Source: Pseudomonas chlororaphis
GTDB taxonomy: Bacteria; Pseudomonadota; Gammaproteobacteria; Pseudomonadales; Pseudomonadaceae
DNA: 64,000 nucleotides
Assembly (NCBI GenBank): GCA_001023535.1
Contig: CP011020.1
Coordinates: forward strand, 1-64,000
Reading direction: 5' to 3'
Below the pieces are notes generated by a model. The model did no database searches. It was given only the letters and a program-made list of their open reading frames with translations, and was not told the DNA's origin. The first letter of the stretch is position 1. Every line of letters begins with the position of its first letter. Of this stretch, positions 35,373-44,623 are shown in pieces. The position numbers and the translations under genes were made by a program.

Positions 35373-38237
35373 ATGACCCTTAATTCCGATCTGGCGGGCC
35401 CTTGTGTGGAGCCGCGGGTCATTCGCAAGCAGTACGCCACGGAGATGGCGGTAGAGCGTACACGGTTGCTGTACCAGGGCTCGCTGCTGCCTACGCTGTT
35501 CATGTTGATCAATGGCCTGGTCTGCGCCGCGCTGCTGTGGGAGCCCCGGCGCTATTTCCTGGTCAGCGTCTGGCTGGTCTGGTTGCTGTCGCTGGTCGCG
35601 TTGCGGGTGATCCAGGTCGCCGCGTTCGACTCGGCGATACCCAGCCGCCAGGCACACCCGATCTGGTTGCGCATGTTCCTGCTGGGCTCGGCGATGACCG
35701 GCCTGACCCTGGCCGGTGCTGGCATCGCGTTGGTGCCGGCCGACAGCTTCCAGCAGCAGGCCTGGGTATTCGGCCTGATCGGCGCCGCCACGCTCTCGGC
35801 CAGTGTCGCCTATGCCGTGAGCCTTCCAGCCTTCCTGTCATTTACCCTGCCGTGCCTGTTGCCGGCCATCGGCTATCTCTTCTGGGGCGGTGATGAGCAG
35901 CAGCACGGCTGGGGTTGGCTTGGACTGGTGGTGCTGGTTTCGCTGAGTGTCGTGGCCTGGCAGGTCAATCGGCTGATCCAGAACGGCCTGCTGCGGCGGT
36001 TCCAGAACCAGGCGCTGATCGAACACTTGCAACAGGCGCAAGCCCGCGGCGGGCAGCTCAACGAGGCACTGGCCCGCGAGGTCGAGCAACGTCGCACGGC
36101 GGAAGACAAATTGCGGGCCGCCCAGGTTGGCCTGGAGGCACGGGTCGCGCAACGCAGCCACGAGCTGGAGCTGGCCAGCCAGGCCCTGAGCAAGAGCGAG
36201 GCGCGCCTGGCCCTCGCGCTCAAGGCCAGTGAGCTGGGGTTGTGGGACTGGAATCTGCAAACCGACGAAGTCCACCACACCCAGCTCAAGGAATTGTTCG
36301 GCCTGGAGCCCGAGTACGTCACGGCAATGCTCAGCCATCTCACCCCGCGCTTGCATCCCCAGGACCTGCCGGCCCTCAAGCGGGCCCTCGTCGAGCACCT
36401 CAAGGGCCGCAGCGAGGATTACCAGATCGAGTACCGCGTGCGTCACGGCGACGGTCACTGGGTCTGGATCGAAGACCGTGGCCGGGCCGTGGAGCGCAGC
36501 GCTGGCGGTCGGGTGTTGCGCATGGTCGGCACGCGGCGAAACATCAGCGCTACCAAGGAGCAGGAGCAACAGCGGCAACTGGCGGCCACGGTGTTCGAGG
36601 CCGCCAGCGAAGGCATCGTGATTTTCGATCCGGGCTTCGTGCTGCTGGCCGCGAACCAGGCCTTCACCCGGGTGACCGGCTTCAGCATCGACGACATACT
36701 CGGCCGCAATGTGGTGGATCTGCCATGCAGTCGCGACGCACGCCGGCACTACCCGGTCATCCGCCAGTCGCTCAAGCAACATGGCACCTGGCAGGGCGAA
36801 CTGGTGGAAGCGCGGGCCAACGGCGAGCTGTATCCGCAGTGGCTGCACCTGAACGTGGTGCGTGATGCCCGGGGCAATGTCAGCCATATCGTCGGCTTCT
36901 TTGCCGATCTTTCAGCGCGGCGCGAATCCGAAGAGCGGATGCGCTACCTGACTCACTACGACGAATTGACCGGGCTGGCGAACCGTTCACTGTTTCGCGA
37001 ACGCTTGCAGGAAGCGCATCAGCGGGTACGCCAGGGTGGACGGCGCAGCCTGGCGCTGCTGCACATCGATCTGGACCGCTTCAAATTGCTCAACGACAGC
37101 CTGGGTCACGACATCGCCGACCAGTTGCTGCAGAAAATGGCCCGTCGCCTGATCAATGCGCTGCCCGAGGCCGACACCATTGCCCGCTTGTCCGGCGATG
37201 AGTTCGGCGTACTGTTCGATGCCTATGGCAATCTCTCCAGCCTGGCGCGGGTCGCCACGCGGCTGTCGGCCAAGTTGCGCTTGCCGCTGACCATCGAAGG
37301 CCATGAGCTGGTGGTCAGCGCGTCCATTGGCATCAGCCTGCTGCCCGACAATGCGCGGGAAGTCTCCGCACTGGTCAGCCAGGCGAACATGGCCATGCAA
37401 CATGCCAAGCACTTGGGCGGCAACAACTTCCAGTTCTACACCGACAGCCTCCAGGCCAGCACCCTGGAGCGCCTGCAGTTGGAGAACCAGCTGCGCAAGG
37501 CCCTTGAAGAGCAGCAACTGAAGGTCTTCTATCAACCCAAATTGTGCCTGGCCACCGGCCGCCTGAATGCCGCGGAGGCGTTGGTGCGCTGGGACCATCC
37601 AGCCATGGGGCGGGTCCCGCCGGGCGACTTCATCGGGCTGGCCGAGGAAACCGGGCTGATCGGGCCGATTGGCGAGTTCGTGTTGCGCCAGGCGTGCTGG
37701 CAGGCGTGTGAATGGCAGCGCCAGGGGCTCGCGCCGATCAGGGTATCGGTCAACCTGTCGGTGCATCAGTTGCGCCAGGGCAAGTTGGTCAGCCTGGTAC
37801 GGCAGGTGCTGGAGGAAACCGGGCTGGAGCCTCGGTATCTGGAGCTGGAACTGACCGAGAGCCAATTGCTCGACAGCGTCGAACATATCATCGCTACGTT
37901 CCAGCAACTGCGCGACCTGGGCGTGACGCTGGCGATCGACGACTTTGGCACGGGCTATTCGTCCTTAAGCTATCTCAAGCGGATTCCCGTGGACTACGTG
38001 AAGATCGATCAGGCCTTCATTCGCGGGTTGGGGGAGGGCAGTGAGGATGCGGCGATCACCCGGGCAATCATCGCCATGGCACATGGCTTGTCGTTGAAGG
38101 TAGTGGCCGAAGGCGTGGAGCGGGAAGATCAGTTGGCGTTTCTCAGGAACGAGCAGTGCGATGAGGTGCAGGGCTACCTGATCAGCCAGCCGATCGAGGC
38201 GCAAGGGCTTGGGGACTTGTTGAGGGCTCAGCACTGA
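35373..38237 (+). CDS. Membrane-bound PAS-PAS-GGDEF-EAL protein (c-di-GMP turnover)
   Basis: The 954-residue protein has six membrane helices (residues ~35-210), a coiled segment, two PAS domains (LALKASELGLWDWNL near 280 and VFEAASEGIVIFDPG near 405), a GGDEF domain and an EAL domain. The GGDEF loop reads SGDEF and lacks the inhibitory RxxD site (PEAD instead). The EAL domain is intact: EALVRW near 734, DDFGTGYSS near 856, KVVAEGVE near 909. Net phosphodiesterase activity is therefore likely, with cyclase activity possible. An in-frame GTG lies two codons upstream of the ATG used. Sensing would be through the membrane or PAS domains. Confidence 0.9.
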   Translation: MTLNSDLAGPCVEPRVIRKQYATEMAVERTRLLYQGSLLPTLFMLINGLVCAALLWEPRRYFLVSVWLVWLLSLVALRVIQVAAFDSAIPSRQAHPIWLRMFLLGSAMTGLTLAGAGIALVPADSFQQQAWVFGLIGAATLSASVAYAVSLPAFLSFTLPCLLPAIGYLFWGGDEQQHGWGWLGLVVLVSLSVVAWQVNRLIQNGLLRRFQNQALIEHLQQAQARGGQLNEALAREVEQRRTAEDKLRAAQVGLEARVAQRSHELELASQALSKSEARLALALKASELGLWDWNLQTDEVHHTQLKELFGLEPEYVTAMLSHLTPRLHPQDLPALKRALVEHLKGRSEDYQIEYRVRHGDGHWVWIEDRGRAVERSAGGRVLRMVGTRRNISATKEQEQQRQLAATVFEAASEGIVIFDPGFVLLAANQAFTRVTGFSIDDILGRNVVDLPCSRDARRHYPVIRQSLKQHGTWQGELVEARANGELYPQWLHLNVVRDARGNVSHIVGFFADLSARRESEERMRYLTHYDELTGLANRSLFRERLQEAHQRVRQGGRRSLALLHIDLDRFKLLNDSLGHDIADQLLQKMARRLINALPEADTIARLSGDEFGVLFDAYGNLSSLARVATRLSAKLRLPLTIEGHELVVSASIGISLLPDNAREVSALVSQANMAMQHAKHLGGNNFQFYTDSLQASTLERLQLENQLRKALEEQQLKVFYQPKLCLATGRLNAAEALVRWDHPAMGRVPPGDFIGLAEETGLIGPIGEFVLRQACWQACEWQRQGLAPIRVSVNLSVHQLRQGKLVSLVRQVLEETGLEPRYLELELTESQLLDSVEHIIATFQQLRDLGVTLAIDDFGTGYSSLSYLKRIPVDYVKIDQAFIRGLGEGSEDAAITRAIIAMAHGLSLKVVAEGVEREDQLAFLRNEQCDEVQGYLISQPIEAQGLGDLLRAQH

Positions 38238-38248
38238 TTGTACGGGAA

Positions 38249-38284
38249 ACTTCCCACCAACCCTTTATTAAGTTGGTGGGAAGT
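38249..38284. terminator. Hairpin terminator between converging genes
   Basis: A perfect 13-bp inverted repeat (ACTTCCCACCAAC and GTTGGTGGGAAGT) with a 10-base loop lies 12 bp after the GGDEF/EAL stop. On the plus strand a T8 tract follows 15 bp later. It probably ends both this gene and the small minus-strand gene at 38301. Confidence 0.75.
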
Positions 38285-38300
38285 CAGGAAGCGCTTTTTT

Positions 38301-38615
38301 TTAATCGGTAATCAGAACGTTATCGATATGGTGCAATAATTCGCCTTCGTAGAAAATACTGACGCCGGTTACATTGGAATTGCCACTGACTTTATATTCG
38401 ACAGGTTTGTCGGTAATGACTTGCAAATGCATGCCGTCAGAAGTTTCAAGTTTCAACTCCAGGCGCAGGTCGAAGGATTTGTCTTGTACCTGGCTGCGCT
38501 CCAGCTTCGGTGTAACGCCGGCGTGGGGCACGGTAACGGTGCCGTTGGTACGGAAGAAAGCGTCGCCGGGCGTGCGGTTGATGTGTGCGGTCCAGTCTTT
38601 GGTTTTAATGTTCAT
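38301..38615 (-). CDS. Hypothetical protein, 104 residues
   Basis: The protein (MNIKTKDWTAHINRTPGDAF... to ...HHIDNVLITD) is a small soluble, probably all-beta polypeptide with alternating hydrophobic strands (SFDLRLELKLETSDGMHLQV region) and no signal peptide, cysteine or membrane segment. AAAGGAGTGAC precedes the ATG, a strong ribosome site. The coding sequence is noticeably more AT-rich than its neighbours at its 3' end. I do not recognise the family. It is monocistronic and faces the GGDEF/EAL gene across a shared terminator. Confidence 0.7.
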   Translation of the reverse strand: MNIKTKDWTAHINRTPGDAFFRTNGTVTVPHAGVTPKLERSQVQDKSFDLRLELKLETSDGMHLQVITDKPVEYKVSGNSNVTGVSIFYEGELLHHIDNVLITD

Positions 38616-39006
38616 GGTGTCACTCCTTTGAGAATGTATTGGCTTCCTGCGGACTCAATATAACCATCCGACCAAGAATGAGAAATCACCCAGGCTGTTT
38701 CATTTGTAAGTTGATTTATTCGGGCTTTAATCGACGCAGTAAACTTCCAGGCCAATACAGTAACTTGCAACTAGACAGTTGACCGTTAACCGCGTGAGCG
38801 ACGGTCGGCAGCGCAGGGACGGGCGGAACCGCCGCCAGGCGATCGCGCGGCGCCACGCGCAGGTGGCTACATCAGGGATCTTCGGCTAAAACAAAGGCGC
38901 AGCGCGGTGATTCAGTTACGTTTAGGGCAGGCAAAAAGCCAATTCTTGTAGTATAACTACAAGCTTGCTACATCCCGGCACCTGCCAATAACAAGAGTCC
39001 AGCCCT
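38616..39006. other. 391-bp gap with no gene
   Basis: No credible reading frame is present. The left 150 bp are AT-rich and hold the promoter of the minus-strand gene at 38301. The middle is GC-rich, with a small GGCGG-AA-CCGCC hairpin at 38822-38833. The right end carries the RpiR-type operator at 38945-38963. The AT-rich and GC-rich blocks meet abruptly near 38790. Confidence 0.6.
38945..38963. promoter_or_regulatory. Operator palindrome of the RpiR-family regulator
   Basis: CTTGTAGT-ATA-ACTACAAG is a perfect 8-3-8 inverted repeat ending 43 bp before the regulator start. It resembles HexR-type sites (TTGT...ACAA with AT-rich centre), so autoregulation is likely. The central TATAAC could be part of the -10 element itself. 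Confidence 0.65.
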
Positions 39007-39873
39007 TTGAACCTGTTGCAACACATCGCCCAGTCACGCCACCTGCTGCGCAAATCGGAGCTGAAGGTCGCCGATCACGTGCTGCTCGACCCTGCGGCCG
39101 TCATGCACAGCTCCATGGCAGACCTTGCCCACAGCGTAGGCATCAGCGAACCGACCATCGTGCGCTTCTGCCGGGCCATCGGCTGCTCGGGGTTCCAGGA
39201 CCTGAAACTGAAGCTGGCGCAAAGCCTCGCGGCCGGTGCCAGCTTCGGCCAGTTTGCGATCCACGAAGACGATTCGGTCGCCGACTACAGCCTGAAAATC
39301 TTCGACACCACCCTCCACACCTTGATGGAGGTGCGCGAGAAGCTCGACCCTGTGGCCTTGCAGAAAGCCGTCACGGCGATGTCCCAGGCCCAGCGCGTGG
39401 AGTTTTATGGCTTCGGCGCGTCAGGCGCGGTGGCCGCCGATGCCCAGCACAAGTTTTTCCGGCTGCTGCTGACGGCGGCGGCCTATTCCGATCCGCACAT
39501 GCAGGCGATGTCGGCCGTGACCTTGAAACCCACCGACGTTGCTATCTGCATCTCGCAGTCGGGACGCTCCAAGGACTTGCTGATCACCGCCAACCTGGTG
39601 CGCGAGAGCGGCGCTTCGCTGATCACCTTGTGCCCGAGCCAGACGCCCCTGGCGGAACTCTCCACGGTGAACCTGGCAATCGACGTGCACGAAGACACCG
39701 AAATCTACACCCCGTTGACCTCGCGCATCGCCCACCTGGTGGTGATCGACGTGTTGGCGATGGGCGTTGCCATGGCCCGCGGGCCGAGCCTGGTCAACCA
39801 TCTCAAGAGCGTGAAGCGCAGTTTGCGCAGCCTGCGTTTGTCGCCCAAGTCGGTGAAGGCGCTGGATGACTGA
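39007..39873 (+). CDS. MurR/RpiR (HexR-like) transcriptional regulator with SIS domain
   Basis: The 288-residue protein starts at a TTG. It has an N-terminal RpiR helix-turn-helix (MADLAHSVGISEPTIVRFCRAIG in outline, residues 38-60) and a C-terminal sugar-isomerase (SIS) domain with VEFYGFGASGAVAADAQHKFF near 130 and ISQSGRSKDLL near 180, where a phosphorylated sugar or 2-keto-3-deoxy-6-phosphogluconate-like ligand would bind. It is often labelled HexR, but it is a different paralogue from the regulator beside the zwf genes. Placed beside pyruvate carboxylase genes, it may link sugar catabolism to anaplerosis; that is inference. Confidence 0.88.
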   Translation: MNLLQHIAQSRHLLRKSELKVADHVLLDPAAVMHSSMADLAHSVGISEPTIVRFCRAIGCSGFQDLKLKLAQSLAAGASFGQFAIHEDDSVADYSLKIFDTTLHTLMEVREKLDPVALQKAVTAMSQAQRVEFYGFGASGAVAADAQHKFFRLLLTAAAYSDPHMQAMSAVTLKPTDVAICISQSGRSKDLLITANLVRESGASLITLCPSQTPLAELSTVNLAIDVHEDTEIYTPLTSRIAHLVVIDVLAMGVAMARGPSLVNHLKSVKRSLRSLRLSPKSVKALDD

Positions 39874-40027
39874 GTTCTGAGGGCCGAAGCTTCTGTGGCC
39901 AGGCGCAGGCGTGCTCACCACAGGGCGGTGGTCGCTCCGAATTCATTGTTCTGTCATCCACGCGCCGCCAAACGGTCATCCCGTGCCTGCATCGTAAAGC
40001 TCCCGTATACGTCTTGGGAGTCTCGAT

Positions 40028-40237
40028 ATGACCCAGTCCTACGAAGAACGCAGCGCCGTCAAAACCCGTCGTCAGCAAGAAGACCAGCGCCGCATGGCGT
40101 TTCGTCGTGCGATCGAAGACCGCTACGAACAGCGCCAGCTCCTGGCTGAAATCAGCGAATTCCCTGACGCCGCAGAATTCAATTACTGGCAGGCAACGCC
40201 GGCGGCTTCCCGTCGAAACGCTCAACCAGGGCGCTGA
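40028..40237 (+). CDS. Small conserved charged protein (PA3496-like)
   Basis: The 69-residue protein (MTQSYEERSAVKTRRQQEDQ start) is very rich in Arg, Glu and Gln in its first 45 residues and is probably one long helix. It resembles the short PA3496-type proteins of Pseudomonas that have been tied to envelope integrity; I am not sure of that match. GGGAG lies 9 bp before the ATG. Its last 59 bp overlap the 3' end of pycR on the other strand. Confidence 0.6.
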   Translation: MTQSYEERSAVKTRRQQEDQRRMAFRRAIEDRYEQRQLLAEISEFPDAAEFNYWQATPAASRRNAQPGR

Positions 40238-41141
40238 TCTGAGCGCGTTCGCCGCGCACGAACGCCAGGAAGGCGTGCGCCACGGGTGACAGGCGTTTAG
40301 CCCGGGCCTGCACCAGGCACCAGCTGCGGTACAGCGGCAGTTCCTCCACCGGCAGCTCGACGAGTGCGCCGGACGACAGTTCCCGGCTCACGGCGTGGCG
40401 CGTCAACAGCGCCACGCCCAGCCCGGCCACCACGCATTCGCGCTGAGCCTCGGCCGAAGCGACCTCCAGCGTCTGGGTGAAATGCACCCGCTTTTCCTTG
40501 AAGTATTCCTCGCAAGCCAGCCGCGTGCCTGAGCCCGGCTCGCGCAGCAGCAGCGTATAGGGCTCCAGGTCCTGCAGGCGCAGGGGGCCCATGTGGCACA
40601 GCGGATGGTCCGGGGGCGCGACGGCGACAATCGGGTTGTTGAGGAACGGCAGGAACTCCAGGCCCATGTCCTGGGGCACCATGGACATGATCACCACGTC
40701 GTCGCGGTTGTCCGAAAGCCGTCGGATGACCTGGCCGCGATTGACCACCGTGAGGCTCAGGTTGACCTCCGGGTGCTGGCGCTTGAACGCGGCGAACAGG
40801 TGCGGGACGAAGTATTTGGCGCTGGACTCCACCGCCAGCTTCAACTGGCCTTGCAGCGACCCCTGCATGTCCGACAGCTGCATGTCGAGGTTTTCCAGGC
40901 GCCCGAAGATGTCCCGGCTGGCGCGTTGCAAGGCTTCGGCGGCTTCGGTCATGTAGAGTTTTTTGCCGACGTACTCGAACAACGGCTGGCCGATCAGCTC
41001 TTCCAGGGATCGAATCTGTAGGCTAACGGCCGGTTGTGTGAGAGACATTTCGTCGGCAGCCCGGCTGTAGGACCTCAGGTCGCACACCTCATTGAAAATC
41101 TGCAACTGACGCAATGTCATACGCATCAATGACTTACGCAT
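40179..41141 (-). CDS. pycR: LysR-family regulator of pyruvate carboxylase
   Basis: The 320-residue protein has an N-terminal winged helix (LRQLQIFNEVCDLRSYSRAA, then MSLTQPAVSLQIRSLEELIG) and a LysR effector domain (ESSAKYFVPHLFAAFKRQHP near 100). It is divergent from pycA, the arrangement known for PycR in Pseudomonas aeruginosa, where it controls pyruvate carboxylase and affects virulence and lipid metabolism. A 5-6-5 LysR box lies in the intergenic gap. Starts at 41141 and 41126 are both possible. The 3' end overlaps a small plus-strand gene by 59 bp. Confidence 0.88.
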   Translation of the reverse strand: MRKSLMRMTLRQLQIFNEVCDLRSYSRAADEMSLTQPAVSLQIRSLEELIGQPLFEYVGKKLYMTEAAEALQRASRDIFGRLENLDMQLSDMQGSLQGQLKLAVESSAKYFVPHLFAAFKRQHPEVNLSLTVVNRGQVIRRLSDNRDDVVIMSMVPQDMGLEFLPFLNNPIVAVAPPDHPLCHMGPLRLQDLEPYTLLLREPGSGTRLACEEYFKEKRVHFTQTLEVASAEAQRECVVAGLGVALLTRHAVSRELSSGALVELPVEELPLYRSWCLVQARAKRLSPVAHAFLAFVRGERAQISALVERFDGKPPALPASN

Positions 41142-41178
41142 TTTCTAAATACTCGGGGGCAAGGCGGATAGTGCAACT

Positions 41179-41194
41179 ATAAGTCTTTACTTAT
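41179..41194. promoter_or_regulatory. LysR-type operator between pycR and pycA
   Basis: ATAAGTCTTTACTTAT is a perfect inverted repeat (6-4-6) that fits the ATAAG-N6-CTTAT form of LysR boxes. It is 38 bp from the pycR start and 135 bp from the pycA start, as expected for a divergent LysR regulator. Confidence 0.65.
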
Positions 41195-41328
41195 GCGTGA
41201 CCCAATAAATATTCATTTTTGTTAATCAACGCCCGGGACTAGTGTGGAGCTGCGACCAATTGTTACATCTGGTCACGCGTCGGCCTGGGACCCAGGCCGT
41301 GGTATCACCGGCTCAAGGGAACCTCCAA

Positions 41329-42744
<1,416 letters not shown>

Positions 42745-42756
42745 GGAATCATGACA

Positions 42757-44565
42757 ATGTCCAAGAAGATCCACGTTACCGACACAATCCTGCGCGACGC
42801 TCACCAATCGCTGCTTGCCACCCGCATGCGCACCGAAGACATGCTGCCGATCTGCGACAAGCTCGACAAAGTCGGCTATTGGTCGCTGGAAGTCTGGGGC
42901 GGTGCCACCTTCGACGCCTGCGTACGCTTCCTCAAGGAAGACCCGTGGGAGCGCCTGCGCCAATTGCGCGCGGCCTTGCCCAACACCCGCCTGCAAATGC
43001 TGCTGCGCGGCCAGAACCTGCTGGGTTACCGCCATTACAGCGATGACGTGGTCAAGGCGTTCGTTGCCAAGGCCGCCGTCAACGGCATCGATGTGTTCCG
43101 CATTTTCGACGCGATGAACGACGTGCGTAACCTGCGGGTGGCCATCGAGGCGGTGAAAGCCGCTGGCAAGCACGCCCAGGGCACCATCGCCTACACCACC
43201 AGCCCGGTGCACACCATCGAGGCCTTCGTAGCCCAGGCCAAGCAAATGGAAGCCATGGGTTGCGACTCGGTGGCGATCAAGGACATGGCCGGTCTGCTGA
43301 CCCCGTTCGCCACCGGCGAGCTGGTCAAGGCGCTCAAGAGCGAGCAGTCGCTGCCGGTGTTCATCCACTCCCACGACACCGCCGGCCTGGCCGCGATGTG
43401 CCAGCTCAAGGCGGTGGAAAACGGCGCCGACCATATCGACACCGCGATCTCCAGCTTCGCCTGGGGCACCAGCCATCCGGGCACCGAATCGATGGTCGCG
43501 GCCCTTAAGGGCAGCGAATTCGACACCGGCCTGGACCTGGAGCTGTTGCAGGAGATCGGTCTGTACTTCTACGCCGTGCGCAAGAAGTACCACCAGTTCG
43601 AAAGCGAGTTCACCGCCGTGGACACTCGCGTGCAGGTCAACCAGGTGCCGGGCGGGATGATTTCCAACCTGGCCAACCAGTTGAAAGAGCAAGGCGCGCT
43701 GAACCGTATGAACGAAGTGCTGGCAGAGATCCCGCGGGTGCGTGAAGACCTTGGCTTCCCGCCGCTGGTGACCCCGACCTCGCAGATCGTCGGTACCCAG
43801 GCGTTCTTCAACGTGTTGGCCGGTGAGCGCTACAAGACCATCACCAACGAAGTGAAGCTGTACCTGCAGGGCGGCTACGGCAAGGCACCGGGGGCGGTGA
43901 ACGAGAAGTTGCGCCGCCAGGCCATCGGCAGCGAAGACGTGATCGATGTGCGCCCGGCCGACCTGCTCAAGCCGGAAATGACCAAGCTGCGGGGCGAGAT
44001 CGGCGCGCTGGCCAAGTCCGAAGAAGACGTGCTGACCTACGCCATGTTCCCGGACATCGGCCGCAAGTTCCTCGAAGAGCGCGAAGCCGGCAGCCTGACG
44101 CCCGAGGTCCTGCTGCCCATTCCTGAAGCGGGCAGCGTGGGCTCGGTCGGCGGCGAAGGCGTACCGACCGAGTTCGTCATCGACGTCCACGGCGAAACCT
44201 ACCGTGTGGACATCACCGGTGTCGGCGTGAAGGCCGAAGGCAAGCGCCACTTCTACCTGTCCATCGACGGCATGCCGGAAGAAGTGGTGTTCGAACCGCT
44301 CAACGAGTTTGTCGGCGGTGGCGGCAGCAAGCGCAATCAAGCCACCGCGCCAGGCCACGTCAGCACCACCATGCCGGGCAACATCGTCGATGTGCTGGTC
44401 AAGGAAGGTGATGTGGTCAAGGCCGGTCAAGCCGTACTGATCACCGAAGCCATGAAAATGGAAACCGAAGTGCAGGCGGCCATCGCCGGCAAGGTCACCG
44501 CCATTCATGTGGCCAAGGGCGACCGGGTCAATCCGGGCGAGATCCTGATCGAGATCGAAGGCTGA
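42757..44565 (+). CDS. pycB: Pyruvate carboxylase subunit B (carboxyltransferase with biotin domain)
   Basis: The 602-residue protein has a carboxyltransferase barrel (VTDTILRDAHQSLLATRMRT at the N-terminus, KDMAGLLTP near 172, HSHDTAGLAAM near 205) and a C-terminal biotinyl domain with EAMKMETEV near 566, where Lys carries biotin. It moves the carboxyl group from biotin to pyruvate. Related oxaloacetate decarboxylase alpha subunits look alike (hence the name oadA in some annotations), but no sodium-pump subunits are here. I prefer the ATG at 42757 to that at 42751 because AGGA is nine rather than three bases away. It lies 12 bp after pycA. Confidence 0.93.
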   Translation: MSKKIHVTDTILRDAHQSLLATRMRTEDMLPICDKLDKVGYWSLEVWGGATFDACVRFLKEDPWERLRQLRAALPNTRLQMLLRGQNLLGYRHYSDDVVKAFVAKAAVNGIDVFRIFDAMNDVRNLRVAIEAVKAAGKHAQGTIAYTTSPVHTIEAFVAQAKQMEAMGCDSVAIKDMAGLLTPFATGELVKALKSEQSLPVFIHSHDTAGLAAMCQLKAVENGADHIDTAISSFAWGTSHPGTESMVAALKGSEFDTGLDLELLQEIGLYFYAVRKKYHQFESEFTAVDTRVQVNQVPGGMISNLANQLKEQGALNRMNEVLAEIPRVREDLGFPPLVTPTSQIVGTQAFFNVLAGERYKTITNEVKLYLQGGYGKAPGAVNEKLRRQAIGSEDVIDVRPADLLKPEMTKLRGEIGALAKSEEDVLTYAMFPDIGRKFLEEREAGSLTPEVLLPIPEAGSVGSVGGEGVPTEFVIDVHGETYRVDITGVGVKAEGKRHFYLSIDGMPEEVVFEPLNEFVGGGGSKRNQATAPGHVSTTMPGNIVDVLVKEGDVVKAGQAVLITEAMKMETEVQAAIAGKVTAIHVAKGDRVNPGEILIEIEG

Positions 44566-44597
44566 GTTAACAGCCTCGATCCAGCGTTTTAACCTCG

Positions 44598-44623
44598 GGG
44601 GGGCATGGGCTCCCCTTTTTTTT
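44598..44623 (+). terminator. Putative pycB terminator
   Basis: A GC-rich imperfect hairpin (GGGG...CCCC) is followed by T8 at 44616-44623. The T tract directly abuts the left end of the IS element, so the original terminator may have been cut or modified by the insertion. Confidence 0.5.
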
